Assembly (NCBI RefSeq): GCF_001297705.1
Contig: NZ_LIRF01000008.1
Location: 124,001-188,000 of the forward strand
From: Chryseobacterium sp. ERMR1:04
GTDB lineage: Bacteria > Bacteroidota > Bacteroidia > Flavobacteriales > Weeksellaceae
Direction of reading: 5' to 3'
DNA: 64,000 bases
The position numbers and the translations under genes were made by a program. Every line of letters starts with the position of its first letter. Position 1 is the stretch's first letter. The notes beneath the pieces were generated by a model. The model ran no database searches. It worked only from the letters and a program-made list of their open reading frames with translations, and had not been told where the DNA came from. Shown piece after piece: positions 53,390-63,156 of the stretch.

Positions 53390-53728
53390 ATGGACTTCAT
53401 CGATAAAATATTCTCAAAATATTCTCAGGAAAAAATCATTAAATGGTTTAAACAAATCTGTATTGCAGAAGCAATTTCCTGTATTTTATTATACGGAGTT
53501 GCCATGATCTGGATTCGTTATGATGAAAATTTATACTCCATTATATTCATAAGTGTTGTCGGAAGTTTACATGGGCTTTTCTTTACCCTTTATCTTTTAC
53601 TTTGCCTTCCGGCCAGAAAAATTTATAATTGGGATGATGAAGATTTTGTCTTCGCCCTATTATCTGCATTTTTCCCTTTTGCGACCATCTGGATAGATAA
53701 GAAGCTAGCCCGTTTCGATAGAGAATAA
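53390..53728 (+). CDS. DUF3817 membrane protein
   Basis: 112-residue inner-membrane protein with about three hydrophobic helices: CIAEAISCILLYGVAMIW, IIFISVVGSLHGLFFTLYLLLCL, and FALLSAFFPFATIWIDKKL. GSLHGLFF and FPFATIWIDKKL are the DUF3817 hallmarks. The function is unknown. It probably shares a transcript with recJ and nadD, although the 84-nt gap contains AT-rich, repeat-like sequence (ATAACTTATAATTCATCATTCATAA). Confidence 0.9.
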   Translation: MDFIDKIFSKYSQEKIIKWFKQICIAEAISCILLYGVAMIWIRYDENLYSIIFISVVGSLHGLFFTLYLLLCLPARKIYNWDDEDFVFALLSAFFPFATIWIDKKLARFDRE

Positions 53729-53912
53729 TATTTATTTTCAACTATTTTCAATTTCGCTGTAACATAATTTATGTTACAGTTGTCTTATTATGTAGAAAGT
53801 CAAAGTACACTAAAAATCTCAATGTAAATTTTAACAACTGAAAATCAATAAGTTGAAACAAGTTTGAAAACATTTTTACTACTTTGTATTGCATGATACT
53901 AAATTTATTACA

Positions 53913-53920
53913 TATCTTTG
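53913..53920 (+). promoter_or_regulatory. -7 element of the outer-membrane receptor gene
   Basis: TATCTTTG fits TAnnTTTG, with a TTG 21 nt upstream (53889-53891). The ATG is 50 nt downstream. The longer open frame that would start at 53884 overlaps this promoter, supporting the start at 53971. The rest of the 53729-53970 gap is AT-rich. Confidence 0.7.
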
Positions 53921-53970
53921 CAATATCAATTAATAACGAATACAAGCTATTAACACTTAGAAACAACATC

Positions 53971-56283
53971 ATGAAAACGCCACTACTCATCGCCGCCATA
54001 TTTTTCACAGGATTTGCTTTTGCACAGGAAAAGAAATCTGATACGCTTAAAACTAAAAGCATAGAAGAAGTTACCATCAAAAAACAAGTCTTTAAAAAGC
54101 AAAGTGACCGTTTTGTTTACGATGTTGCCGCTTCTCCTATTACAAAAGGAAATACCACTTTCGATATTTTAAAGCAAACTCCACTACTCTCTTCAACAGA
54201 TGATAAGACGTTGAAAATTGCAGGAAAGAATAATGCTATCATCTACATCAACGGTAGAAAAAGCAATATGGATGCAGATTCATTGGTGCAGTTCTTAAAA
54301 AACACACCTGCTGAAAACATTCAGAAAATTGAGGTGATCACGGTTCCTGGAAGTGAATATCAGGTTGAATCTTCAGACGGAATCATCAATATCGTTTTAA
54401 AGAAAAAAATGAGTGATGGGCTAAGTGGAAACATGAGAATGTCTAATTCACAAAACAAGTTCAACGGAAGCAACGCCAGTTTCTCTGCCAACTACAGAAA
54501 AGATAAATTGGGAATTAGTGCTAATTTGAGTGGTGGAGAAAATATCCAAGGACAATCTTATGTTTTAAGAAATGGAAATGACTCTTCTTCTAACGAATCT
54601 GTAGGTGATATTAATGATCCTAATAAAAACTTGGGAGGTTATTTAAATGTAGATTACCAATTGAATGACAACAGTAATTTGGCTTTATCATGGAATACTT
54701 GGGCTAATAAAAGCTATAATTCTACTGTAGATTTATTTAATACAACGCGTTCTTATGATAAAAAGAATGATAACTATATTACCAATTTTACTAACTCCAG
54801 AAACAAAGAAGACGCTAGATCATATAATAATTCTGTTAACTTAAACTATGAATTAAAAACAGATTCTTTAGGAAGTAAATTGAATGTAAATGCAGCCTAC
54901 CTTAATTACAGGAGATTTCAGTTTACTGACAATAGAACGATTATTTCTAATATGAATGGTAATGATATTAGACTTGGACAACAAGTATTTCAGGACTTGC
55001 CACAGGTTATTAATAACTTTTCAGGTACTGTTGATTATATCAAAAAATTTAAAAATGATTTCACAGTATCTGTAGGTGGAAATTATAACAAAACGAAAAC
55101 TAATAATGATACCCAAAATAATACTCTTGATTATAGCTATGATGAATTGGGGAATTTAGAAGGAATAACCAATACACCAACACCAAATCATTTTGTTTAT
55201 AATGAAAACATTTATGGGGTTTATTTAACATTTGAACAGAAATTTAATGATAAGTTTTCAGGGAAATTAGGCGCTAGATATGAGATCACAAACAGCGTTG
55301 GAACATCAGATAATGCTGCGACTCCAGATCTTCAAAAAATTGAAAGAAAGTATAATAACTTATTACCTTATGTAAGTTTTAATTATGCCATCAATGAGAA
55401 AAATAATATTTCTTATGCCTTTTCAAGCAGAATGAGAAGACCAAGTTTCTGGGAAATTAATCCGGTAAGAAATATCTTAACAGAAGATAATTATACTCAA
55501 AACAATCCTTTTGTAAAAGCATCTTCTACCTATAACCAGGAGTTAACCTATATGTTTAAAAGTTCATATTTCTTAATCTTAAATCACTCATTTTATAAAG
55601 ATGTAATTACACAGGTTCCATTACAGAGAGATATTTTGAAGCCAAGATTAGATGAAATGGGAAACCCTGTTTTGGATGAAAATAATCAACCTATAATGGA
55701 TCAACGTAAACAACTGAGATATATCCGTACTAATTTTGGAGATAAGCAAGAAATGTCAGCGATGTTGGGTATTCAAAGAACATTCTTTAAAGAATACTTA
55801 ACAACTAATTTCAACATTGGTCTTCAGCATAACATCAATAATGGAAGCTTAAGTATTGATCCTACTTCAGGAGATGTATTTCCTACTTATGAAAATAAAA
55901 TACGTTCCACAAGTGTGATTATTCAAACTAATAACACCATTCGTTTGGATAAAAAGAAAACTTGGTTCTTAGGAGTAAATTACTTCTATGTTGATAAACA
56001 ACAAATCGAGCTTGGAATGTTAAAGAAACTAATGAGTTTAGATTTAAGTTTAAAGAAAAACTGGAACGAATGGACATTTGCAGTGAATGTAACAGACGTT
56101 TTAAGAACAAACATTGTAGAAATCGAAGATTACCAAGACAATGGAAACTATAATTATGTAAAAAATGACCAATTCAGAAGAGGGATGACCGTAAGTATCA
56201 CTTATAACTTTGGAAACCAGAAAGTGAAAAAAGTAAGAGATATCGAAGGGGCTTCTGATGCGATCAAAAGCAGAACAAGATAG
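53971..56283 (+). CDS. Outer-membrane beta-barrel receptor (TonB-dependent family)
   Basis: 770 residues from ATG 53971, with signal peptide MKTPLLIAAIFFTGFAFA. The first 100 residues hold a TonB-type plug (FDILKQTPLLSSTDDKTLKIAGKNN, then YINGRKSNMDADSLVQFLKNTP and GIINIVLKKK). The remainder (about 130-770) is a large barrel of repeating amphipathic strands of the OMP_b-brl_3 type, ending MTVSITYNFGNQKVKK. The usual N-terminal carboxypeptidase-like domain is missing, as in this subgroup. The substrate is unknown. It ends in a short basic tail. Confidence 0.88.
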   Translation: MKTPLLIAAIFFTGFAFAQEKKSDTLKTKSIEEVTIKKQVFKKQSDRFVYDVAASPITKGNTTFDILKQTPLLSSTDDKTLKIAGKNNAIIYINGRKSNMDADSLVQFLKNTPAENIQKIEVITVPGSEYQVESSDGIINIVLKKKMSDGLSGNMRMSNSQNKFNGSNASFSANYRKDKLGISANLSGGENIQGQSYVLRNGNDSSSNESVGDINDPNKNLGGYLNVDYQLNDNSNLALSWNTWANKSYNSTVDLFNTTRSYDKKNDNYITNFTNSRNKEDARSYNNSVNLNYELKTDSLGSKLNVNAAYLNYRRFQFTDNRTIISNMNGNDIRLGQQVFQDLPQVINNFSGTVDYIKKFKNDFTVSVGGNYNKTKTNNDTQNNTLDYSYDELGNLEGITNTPTPNHFVYNENIYGVYLTFEQKFNDKFSGKLGARYEITNSVGTSDNAATPDLQKIERKYNNLLPYVSFNYAINEKNNISYAFSSRMRRPSFWEINPVRNILTEDNYTQNNPFVKASSTYNQELTYMFKSSYFLILNHSFYKDVITQVPLQRDILKPRLDEMGNPVLDENNQPIMDQRKQLRYIRTNFGDKQEMSAMLGIQRTFFKEYLTTNFNIGLQHNINNGSLSIDPTSGDVFPTYENKIRSTSVIIQTNNTIRLDKKKTWFLGVNYFYVDKQQIELGMLKKLMSLDLSLKKNWNEWTFAVNVTDVLRTNIVEIEDYQDNGNYNYVKNDQFRRGMTVSITYNFGNQKVKKVRDIEGASDAIKSRTR

Positions 56284-56320
56284 AAAACAATCATTCTTCA
56301 TATCAATTATTTTGTACAGT

Positions 56321-56348
56321 AACTCGTTGAGAAATCAGCGAGTTTTTT
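56321..56348 (+). terminator. Terminator of the outer-membrane receptor gene
   Basis: 10-bp stem AACTCGTTGA / TCAGCGAGTT (one G-U) with loop GAAA and T6, 37 nt after the stop and just before the esterase gene. Confidence 0.88.
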
Positions 56349-56361
56349 ATCTTTAATCCGT

Positions 56362-57219
56362 ATGAAAAACTTAATAATAATTTTCGGATGTTTCTTTATG
56401 TTGCTTTTTACTGGCGGTTGCAAGAAAAAAACAATAAATCTTGGTGAAAAAAATTCTTTTGAAAGCCAGGAAAACATCTCTTACGGTAAAGATTCTGAAC
56501 AAAAAATGGATCTTTATATTCCCAAGAATATTTCAAATTCAAAACCGGATGTCTTTATTATGATTCATGGTGGTGGATGGAGAGGTGGCGAAAAATCTAA
56601 TTTGTCTTTCTTTACTTTATCTATGATGAAGAAATTCCCTACTTCTATTTTCGCCAATATTAATTATCGTTTGGCTTCCACCACTCGTTTTGCCATCCCC
56701 AACCAGACCGATGATATTACGAATACAATGCTTTATTTAGAAAAAACATTACACTACCAACCTAGATTTATTCTTTTGGGAAATAGTGCCGGTGGACATT
56801 TATCAATGTTGTATGCTTATCAATTTGATCAGGCTAAAAAAGTAAAAGCGGTCATCAATATCGTAGGGCCATCTGATCTGTCGGATTCTAATTTTAAAAA
56901 GTATAGCGATTATTCTTTTGTTGAAAACCATTTAATAGATCCAAAAATACTTTCTTCCGGCGTATCAATGATGAATTTTGCGAGTCCGGCCCACTGGATA
57001 ACCAATACCTCAGCGCCAACGCTTTCTTATTATGGACTCAGTGACCAAGTGATTCCGTTATCACAAAAAGCCATATTAGATTCTATCTTAGATAAAAATA
57101 AGGTAACTCATGAATCATTCGAATTTAATGGCTGACATCTCGATTGGGATAAAGAAAATAATGCGTCTTTTTTAATAAACAAAATTGATGAATTTCTGAA
57201 GAAAACTGATAAGAAATAA
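56362..57219 (+). pseudogene. Esterase-type alpha/beta hydrolase lipoprotein, nonsense codon before the catalytic His
   Basis: A lipoprotein-like start (MLLFTGGCKKK) is followed by a BD-FAE/esterase-like alpha/beta hydrolase: MIHGGGWRGGEKS (oxyanion hole), NINYRLAS, nucleophile elbow LLGNSAGGHLSM, VGPSDLSD, and a late Asp in GLSDQVIPLS. The frame meets TGA at 57133-57135 right after FEFNG. The same frame then continues HLDWDKENNASFL and KIDEFLKKTDKK to TAA at 57219. The next codon is the expected catalytic His (family form is NGG/xH near the end). So a single-base nonsense change separates the His and last 27 residues from the body. It is probably inactive as read. Readthrough or sequencing error are alternatives. 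Confidence 0.85.
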
Positions 57220-57232
57220 TTGTTTAAAAATC

Positions 57233-57265
57233 AAACCTAACAGGTTTTTAAAACCTGTTAGGTTT
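57233..57265. repeat. AACCTAACAGG palindrome
   Basis: Near-perfect inverted repeat of 16 bp arms, AAACCTAACAGGTTTT and complement, sharing a TA core. This sequence is a dispersed palindrome in many Bacteroidota intergenic regions and can act as a bidirectional terminator. Confidence 0.7.
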
Positions 57266-57286
57266 AGAAAAAATCGACAAAAAATA

Positions 57287-57312
57287 AACGCTCTGAAAAA
57301 TTTCAAAGCGTT
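57287..57312 (-). terminator. Terminator of the serine-hydrolase gene
   Basis: Minus-strand stem AACGCT-TGAAA / TTTCA-AGCGTT with one mismatch and a following TTATTTTTT, 20 nt after the stop codon. Confidence 0.82.
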
Positions 57313-57332
57313 CTATTATTTAATTTTATTTT

Positions 57333-58547
57333 TTAATACCCAAGTACTTTCTTGATTTCAAGACCTGTTACATTTAAGGTATTTAGACATTTCGTGAAAT
57401 TCGCTGTACTGCTTAAATCCCAATAAGGTAACAATACAATAACCGAAACATCTGTAGCCGGATCATACGTCATTAAGGATAGATAGCCTTCTGTAGCACC
57501 GTTATGCCCATATCCAATTCCTGCGAAATTAGCACATCCCAATGCATATCCTGAAGTTGTAGCCGGACCTTTACTCGTTCTCATAAGTTCGGCACTTGAA
57601 GCATACAAAACATTCTGACCTTTCATTATACTTCTTATATAATCGGTAAGCATCACCATCGTCCCTACTCCATTTCCTTCTCCTATATGGGCACTTGCAT
57701 TTTTTTGATCGGTAATTTCGTTATGACTGGTATATTTAATAAACCCTTTTACATAAGGTGAAGGCAATTGTTTATCCGTCGCCAACTCAGGAAACTTAAT
57801 ACCCAATGGTCTTTTGGAACCAGGCCCTACGATTTGGTCGTACATATAATTTCCGTATGTTTTAGTAGCGCCCGCTTTTTCAGAATATATTCTCGCGATA
57901 ATTTCACTTAAAATTGAATATCCTGTATTTGAATAATGATAAACCGCATTGGGAGCTCCATAGGTAAGGTTGTGATCTTTCAATACTTTCACATATTCAC
58001 TGGTCGTAAACTGATGGTCAGGAAAATTCTGAAGCATATAATCGCCATACGTTTCACCATTGATGTTATATTGAGAATCATCATTCGTTACATCATAAAT
58101 TCCTGCATTATGTTGCAAAATCTGACGAATCGTTATTTGATTTTTATTTGGAAAATCCCAATCTGTAACATCCGGAGTGTACGGAACCGTGGTTCCCGGA
58201 ATATTGGCAGTAATTTTATCATCCAATTTTAGCCATCCATCCTGCATCATTTTTAAAATAGCAGTAGATGTAAAATTTTTGGTATTGCTCGCAAAACGGA
58301 AATAGGTATTTGGGGTAACCGCTGAGCCATTTGTTCCTTTTACAGTCCCGAAATAAGTTCCTTTTGGAGAAACAACATATACGCTTAAAGAAGGAACGTC
58401 TGTATTAAGATCTCTTTGAAGATTGGCATGAATATTCTTCACTGCAGCATCTACTTCAACCTGATAGTCTTTCTCCGTCTCATTATCACTACAACCAAAA
58501 ATAAAGGGCAGAAATAATGAAAGGGACAAAAGTTTAAGTTTTTTCAT
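57333..58547 (-). CDS. Class C beta-lactamase-family serine hydrolase lipoprotein
   Basis: 404-residue lipoprotein (MKKLKLLSLSLFLPFIFGC, with lipobox IFGC and SDNE after it, like the surface-export signal of Bacteroidota). The penicillin-binding/class C fold has the SxxK nucleophile in RFASNTKNFTSTAIL (SNTK), the second motif YxN as YHYSNTGYSIL, and a HxG-type third motif GYGHNGATEGYLS. Length and order fit serine hydrolase/D-Ala-D-Ala-peptidase homologues. It probably acts on peptides or esters on the cell surface; beta-lactam hydrolysis is not implied. It is a single gene. Confidence 0.9.
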   Translation of the reverse strand: MKKLKLLSLSLFLPFIFGCSDNETEKDYQVEVDAAVKNIHANLQRDLNTDVPSLSVYVVSPKGTYFGTVKGTNGSAVTPNTYFRFASNTKNFTSTAILKMMQDGWLKLDDKITANIPGTTVPYTPDVTDWDFPNKNQITIRQILQHNAGIYDVTNDDSQYNINGETYGDYMLQNFPDHQFTTSEYVKVLKDHNLTYGAPNAVYHYSNTGYSILSEIIARIYSEKAGATKTYGNYMYDQIVGPGSKRPLGIKFPELATDKQLPSPYVKGFIKYTSHNEITDQKNASAHIGEGNGVGTMVMLTDYIRSIMKGQNVLYASSAELMRTSKGPATTSGYALGCANFAGIGYGHNGATEGYLSLMTYDPATDVSVIVLLPYWDLSSTANFTKCLNTLNVTGLEIKKVLGY

Positions 58548-58675
58548 GGTTTAGTTATTTGATTTATTGTAAGCGGCAAATTTCGGTATTTTTTTTAGAA
58601 ATATTTGAATCAATCCAAAGGATACCTTTAAAAAATTAAACAATCTCCTTGCTAGCAATCCTCTATTAAAAACAA

Positions 58676-58704
58676 AAACCCTCAGAATCAAATCCTGAGG
58701 GTTT
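58676..58704 (-). terminator. Terminator of the GH43 gene
   Basis: 10-bp stem AAACCCTCAG / CTGAGGGTTT with a 9-nt loop, 18 nt after the stop codon on the minus strand. Confidence 0.88.
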
Positions 58705-58722
58705 CAAATATATCTTTATCTA

Positions 58723-60480
58723 CTATTCTGATTTTACCACTTCCGTTCTTTCCGAAATTCCATTCGAATTAAAAGCTTCAATCTGGAAATAATAAGAATC
58801 TACTCTGTCTGCTCCGGTGAAAAAATATTCATTCTTGTCATACACCATGATGCTTCCGTACAATTTATCAGGAGATTTCCCCCAATAGATTACGTATCCG
58901 TCTGCATCTTGATTTTGTTGCCATTTCATCCAGATGCTTCTTCTCTCCCCATATTTTTTAGGATCAGCTCTCAATGGAACAAAGTTTTCAACTTTTGCAG
59001 GTTTTGCGCCCGCTCCTTTTCCAAATACTCTGAAACCGCTTAATCCAAATTTACCTGTTGGCATTTTTAAGTTTTCCATTTTCAGGAACCTTGCTTTTGC
59101 AGGTTTTTCCAATTCTACATAATCATGAGGAACATCTTTGGTATTTTTACTTTTATCAACAATGACATTCCATTTTTTACCATCGTTTGAACCGTAAATT
59201 TTATACTGATGCATTTTGCCTAAAGTTTTACCCATAAACTCAACATCCTGATCTGCATAATTAATCTGAATGGCATTAATGGTAGAAACTTCTCCTAAAT
59301 CCGTTTGAAACCACTCTCCCGAGTTTCCTGTTTTTGCGCTCCAATAGGTTTTAATATCTTCATCAACCGCCAAATTGGATTGATATCCGCCCAAGGTAGA
59401 TGAAACCTGAACCGGTTTATTGTAATTTAACAACATCCAATCTGCAAAAAGTCCTTTAGAGAAGTCTTTTCCCTGAGCATATTGCGGAAGGAATGTAGGA
59501 TAGTCACCATACGCAGTGTTGGTATACATTACATCGTCTTTATCGAATCCTGCAGGCCAGATTCCCAATCTCCTTTCAAAATTATTCTTTGTTGAAATAA
59601 AGATCGTTGAAACGTGCCACCAGTTTTTGAAATTATCTTCAAAAGTTGCTCCGTGTCCTGCACCTCTCGCAAAACCACCCGGTTTATACGAAAACGGATT
59701 GTGCTGTTGGTATTCGTAGCCTTCCAAAGGATTCTTACTTACATATACTCCATCCGAATATCCGCTGAACTCCGTTGCCGGAGCACCATATTGCATATAG
59801 TATTTTCCGTTGTGTTTTGTTACCCAAGCCCCTTCCACAAAAGGTTGTAGGAAAACATTGTCGTTGTATTCTCCGAAACGCTCCCAACCGTGATCTTCAG
59901 GCTTTAGTTTTAAAATAGGTTTTACAAACCCTTCAGACTGTAAGGTTTTAACTTTTACTTCTGTCCCTAACAAAGGCCATTCATTACTGGAACCCCAATA
60001 TAAATACAGTTTATTCTTATCTTCATCATAATGAAAAGCAGGATCCCAAGCTCCCACTTTTAAGGTATCAACTGCAATATGCCAATCATCTTTCGTAGGA
60101 TTTGTACTTTTCCAGATCGGGAAATCCTGTTCCCAAGTTGATCCATATACATACAACGTATCTTTCATTGCCCAAACTGCAGGCGCATTAAGATCATGAG
60201 TATATTTGTTATCTCTGAGGAATTTTCTTTTTACAAATTTCCAATCCAGCATATCATCACTGTACCAATATCCTTCCTGATTGGTTGAAAAAAGAAATAA
60301 TTTGTTTTTAAAATTTACAATCACCGGATCAGCGGTTGCACGGTGTTTCCCCTGTTTGGAAAAAATTTCAAATGGAGTGTAGCCATAATCGATGTTGATT
60401 GGGTTACAAAATGTTTTCTGCTGAGCGTTGATAAAACAGAATGGCAATAAAGCCATCAATAGCATAATTTTCGTTTTCAT
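58723..60480 (-). CDS. Secreted GH43-family glycosidase with discoidin-type domain
   Basis: 585 residues from ATG 60480, with signal peptide MKTKIMLLMALLPFCFINA. Residues 20-330 form a five-bladed propeller of the GH43 group: HRATADPVIV (catalytic Asp), DLNAPAVWAMKDTLYVYG, GAWDPAFHYDEDKNKLYLYWG (second Asp), EGAWVTKHNGKYYMQYGA (Glu acid candidate), and GAGHGATFEDN. Residues about 350-480 are an F5/8 type C (discoidin) carbohydrate-binding domain (QSNLAVDEDIKTYWSAKTGNSGEW). The C-terminal 100 residues are fibronectin-like. It probably cleaves arabinan, xylan or a related plant/fungal glycan; no SusC/D genes are beside it. Confidence 0.87.
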   Translation of the reverse strand: MKTKIMLLMALLPFCFINAQQKTFCNPINIDYGYTPFEIFSKQGKHRATADPVIVNFKNKLFLFSTNQEGYWYSDDMLDWKFVKRKFLRDNKYTHDLNAPAVWAMKDTLYVYGSTWEQDFPIWKSTNPTKDDWHIAVDTLKVGAWDPAFHYDEDKNKLYLYWGSSNEWPLLGTEVKVKTLQSEGFVKPILKLKPEDHGWERFGEYNDNVFLQPFVEGAWVTKHNGKYYMQYGAPATEFSGYSDGVYVSKNPLEGYEYQQHNPFSYKPGGFARGAGHGATFEDNFKNWWHVSTIFISTKNNFERRLGIWPAGFDKDDVMYTNTAYGDYPTFLPQYAQGKDFSKGLFADWMLLNYNKPVQVSSTLGGYQSNLAVDEDIKTYWSAKTGNSGEWFQTDLGEVSTINAIQINYADQDVEFMGKTLGKMHQYKIYGSNDGKKWNVIVDKSKNTKDVPHDYVELEKPAKARFLKMENLKMPTGKFGLSGFRVFGKGAGAKPAKVENFVPLRADPKKYGERRSIWMKWQQNQDADGYVIYWGKSPDKLYGSIMVYDKNEYFFTGADRVDSYYFQIEAFNSNGISERTEVVKSE

Positions 60481-60538
60481 AAGCACTTTTCTCTTTTCAT
60501 CCCGTTAATAATCTATTTTACATTGAACTTTTACAAAG

Positions 60539-61567
60539 TTAATTGATTTTTTCAGGTTTCTTCCAAATAAACCCGTCCAAAAGGTAGTGCGTGAGCTGTG
60601 GAACCACTAATAAGGGGATAAGAAATTGCTGAAAACTAAGAGATGGAAAAATAGCATTAACAGAAATATTTTCCCTCCAAACCAATACTTCCCAAAGTAA
60701 TTCCTCAAAAAAAGCTAATCCTATAATAACACCTACAAAGAGAATAATCCCAAGGCTTGTTTTAAAAATGGAAAGTTTTTTTAACTGAACCTCATCTTTC
60801 TGTTTTATTTCTCTAATGTAAATGAGCGCGATGTAAGGAATCCCGTGAGAAAGCACATTGAGCAGCGTAAAAATCAAATCATTATTAAAATAAACAATTC
60901 CGAAATACCAAGAAAGATAAGTTCCTATAATGATCATATTTTTAGGAATATTAAAACTCTCGTTTTTATTCCAGAGGTATAACGTTTTCAGAACCCAGAT
61001 TCCTACAATAGAAAGATATACAACCAGAATATAAGGTCTGTAATCCGGAAGTTTCTGCATCCAAGTAAACTCATTAGTCATAAACCATGTAAAAACTCTT
61101 GGTGTTTTAAACCAATACAGCATTGGATAAATGGTTGCCGAATAAATAGCCAATTCATCTATTTTTTTAAAAATAGTATTAGGTTCTTTTCGGGCATAAA
61201 TTCTCATGAAACCATATTGCTGGCGTATAAAATGAAAAACTGCCACCAACGCTAAAACCGACCAAAAGAATAAACTTCCAAATTGATACAAGATCAATCC
61301 CAACATAAAACCGATTACCGGAATGATGATAAATAATTTCTTCCTTTTCCTGAATTCTTCTTTTACAAAATAGGTCTTAAATAATGTAGAATAAACATGC
61401 GCAACATCCACAAAAACAATAAGAAATAACCAGATAAAAAACGAATAATGATTTTCAAGATATTGAATCTGACTCTGAAATATGATAATAAAAAACAAAA
61501 CTAAAAATGGCGGTAACAAAATAAAAAGACCATCTGTTTTACCGTTATATATCCAAGGTTGCCTCAT
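60539..61567 (-). CDS. Multi-pass membrane protein with conserved His residues
   Basis: 342-residue integral membrane protein with about eight hydrophobic helices. Several His lie inside or at the ends of helices: FVDVAHVYSTLFK, VAVFHFIRQQYGFMRIYAR, LLNVLSHGIPYIALIYIR, and VPQLTHYLLDGFIWKKPEK. The H-x-x-x-x-Q and HGIPY patterns resemble membrane di-metal enzymes more than transporters, but no full known motif is present. Its ATG overlaps the FAD oxidoreductase stop (ATGA), so translation is coupled. The function is unknown; it probably acts with the two genes upstream. Confidence 0.8.
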   Translation of the reverse strand: MRQPWIYNGKTDGLFILLPPFLVLFFIIIFQSQIQYLENHYSFFIWLFLIVFVDVAHVYSTLFKTYFVKEEFRKRKKLFIIIPVIGFMLGLILYQFGSLFFWSVLALVAVFHFIRQQYGFMRIYARKEPNTIFKKIDELAIYSATIYPMLYWFKTPRVFTWFMTNEFTWMQKLPDYRPYILVVYLSIVGIWVLKTLYLWNKNESFNIPKNMIIIGTYLSWYFGIVYFNNDLIFTLLNVLSHGIPYIALIYIREIKQKDEVQLKKLSIFKTSLGIILFVGVIIGLAFFEELLWEVLVWRENISVNAIFPSLSFQQFLIPLLVVPQLTHYLLDGFIWKKPEKIN

Positions 61568-63156
61568 ACCATTTGTTTTACAGCATTAATACCCTGATGA
61601 AAGGCTTCTTCAAAAATTGAAATTCCAGATAAATCTGTGTGGGCAAAGAAAATTTTTCCATCAATCGGTTTTTTAGCTGTTTCAGTTTCTGCACCGAAAA
61701 TCTGATTGGGAACAGGAGCAATCATCGCATGGCCAATTTTATGAAACTGCATCTCTATAATAAAATCTTCTATAAGTGGGTGGGCTTTTTTCAAATCGTT
61801 CAGTACAAGATCTCTAAGTTGATTTTCTTTAAGATCATACAACTTACGTCTCGCTTTTTTACAATTATCTGATGAAAAACTTTTGTAGTACGTAATGACT
61901 TTTTCACCCATATTTTGATCGATATTTTGATGTTTGTCATCAATATACCCTAATCCGTCCGAACCATAAATCACATTATCCCACGCTAATTCTTCATCAC
62001 CTCCGAATTCATTCTTCAATGTAATTGTTGTTAAAAGCCAAGGAACATAGTTGAAATTGTCTGCTCTTCTATTATTAAATATTCTTTCATTGACAAACTG
62101 AGGCGTTGCAAATAAAACTTTATCGGCAATAATTTTCTTTGTCTTTTTTTGAACATTATCAAAGCTCAGCACCTCAACATGAGTCTCATTTAATTTTACG
62201 TCAAAAACCAAATGATTTACTATATGCTTATCCTTTGTATATTTTGAAAGATGGTTCGCAAGTCTGGCATTTCCTTCCGGCCAAGTAAAAACCTGATCTT
62301 TATATTTCTTACTCCAGTTATTTTTCCTTCCTGCAAAATAATGAATCCCCGCCCACGCAGAAACGTACTCTATTCCCAATCCGTAATCGTCGCGACAAGA
62401 ATAATCTAATAACCAAAGAAGTTCTTCTGATGTAAAACTATGTGCAGTAAGAAAACCTTTAAAGGTAATTTTCTCCATTTGGATAATATCCTGATCTCTG
62501 CTGGAATTTTCAATGGGAATCGTAAACCAATATTTCCCCTGAGTATCTTTTTTCTCACGATACCCATCCATCAATTTAAAAAATCGGGAAATCTCATTCT
62601 TTGCTTCGTCAGAAATTCCCTTTTGAGGAACAATATCATTTTGCCATGAATTTTTATAAAACAACCTTTCATTTTGAGGAAACACAAGTTGATAATCATC
62701 TAAAATAGGATCTCCATTTTCATCATCTCCCAGATATATTCCACATTCTTTTAAAAACTCAATGACTTCCAGGTCTTCTTTATTCGGTAAAGGAAGGTAG
62801 TGAGCACCTAAAGGAAATTTTGAAAATTTATTTTCTCCGTTTGATGAATTTCCGCCTAAATGATCTTCCATTTCGAGCATAAGAAAATCATCAATCCCTT
62901 TTTTACTTAATGCTCTGCATGCGGAAAGTCCTGAAATCCCACCACCAACAATTAAAAATTGGGTTTTAATTTCTTCTGAAGCTTTAGGGAAATCTTTCGC
63001 CCATAAACGGTGTCCTAAAACAGAGTTCGTTCCTGTAATTTTAAGTAAAAATGATTTTGCTTTCTTTTCACAATACTGCAAAAAGGAAAGTGCGATTCCT
63101 CCCCAAAATATTGTTGTCAGAAATTCTTTTCTATTGTACTTTTCCCCACTCTTCAT
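61564..63156 (-). CDS. FAD-dependent oxidoreductase (amine-oxidase-like)
   Basis: 530 residues from ATG 63156; the preceding TTG is a poorer start. The N-terminus NRKEFLTTIFWGGIALSFLQYC is Tat-signal-like or an anchor. The FAD Rossmann motif follows as FLIVGGGISGLSACRALS with the acidic MLEMEDHLGGNSSNG loop. The C-terminal part has IFFAHTDLSGISIFEEAFHQG, matching the FAD-binding end of amine-oxidase/phytoene-desaturase-like enzymes. The gene overlaps the spermidine-synthase-like gene by 26 nt and the membrane gene by 4 nt. It may oxidise a polyamine product (inference from context). Confidence 0.88.
   Translation of the reverse strand: MKSGEKYNRKEFLTTIFWGGIALSFLQYCEKKAKSFLLKITGTNSVLGHRLWAKDFPKASEEIKTQFLIVGGGISGLSACRALSKKGIDDFLMLEMEDHLGGNSSNGENKFSKFPLGAHYLPLPNKEDLEVIEFLKECGIYLGDDENGDPILDDYQLVFPQNERLFYKNSWQNDIVPQKGISDEAKNEISRFFKLMDGYREKKDTQGKYWFTIPIENSSRDQDIIQMEKITFKGFLTAHSFTSEELLWLLDYSCRDDYGLGIEYVSAWAGIHYFAGRKNNWSKKYKDQVFTWPEGNARLANHLSKYTKDKHIVNHLVFDVKLNETHVEVLSFDNVQKKTKKIIADKVLFATPQFVNERIFNNRRADNFNYVPWLLTTITLKNEFGGDEELAWDNVIYGSDGLGYIDDKHQNIDQNMGEKVITYYKSFSSDNCKKARRKLYDLKENQLRDLVLNDLKKAHPLIEDFIIEMQFHKIGHAMIAPVPNQIFGAETETAKKPIDGKIFFAHTDLSGISIFEEAFHQGINAVKQMV

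Noticed and set aside
57233..57265. CRISPR or attachment site from the AACCTAACAGG palindrome
   Set aside because: Only one copy is present and no spacers or integrase gene are nearby; a dispersed palindrome or terminator explains it.
57333..58547. Beta-lactamase conferring resistance
   Set aside because: Motifs SNTK, YSN and HNG are shared by many lipoprotein esterases and peptidases of this fold; nothing shows beta-lactam hydrolysis.
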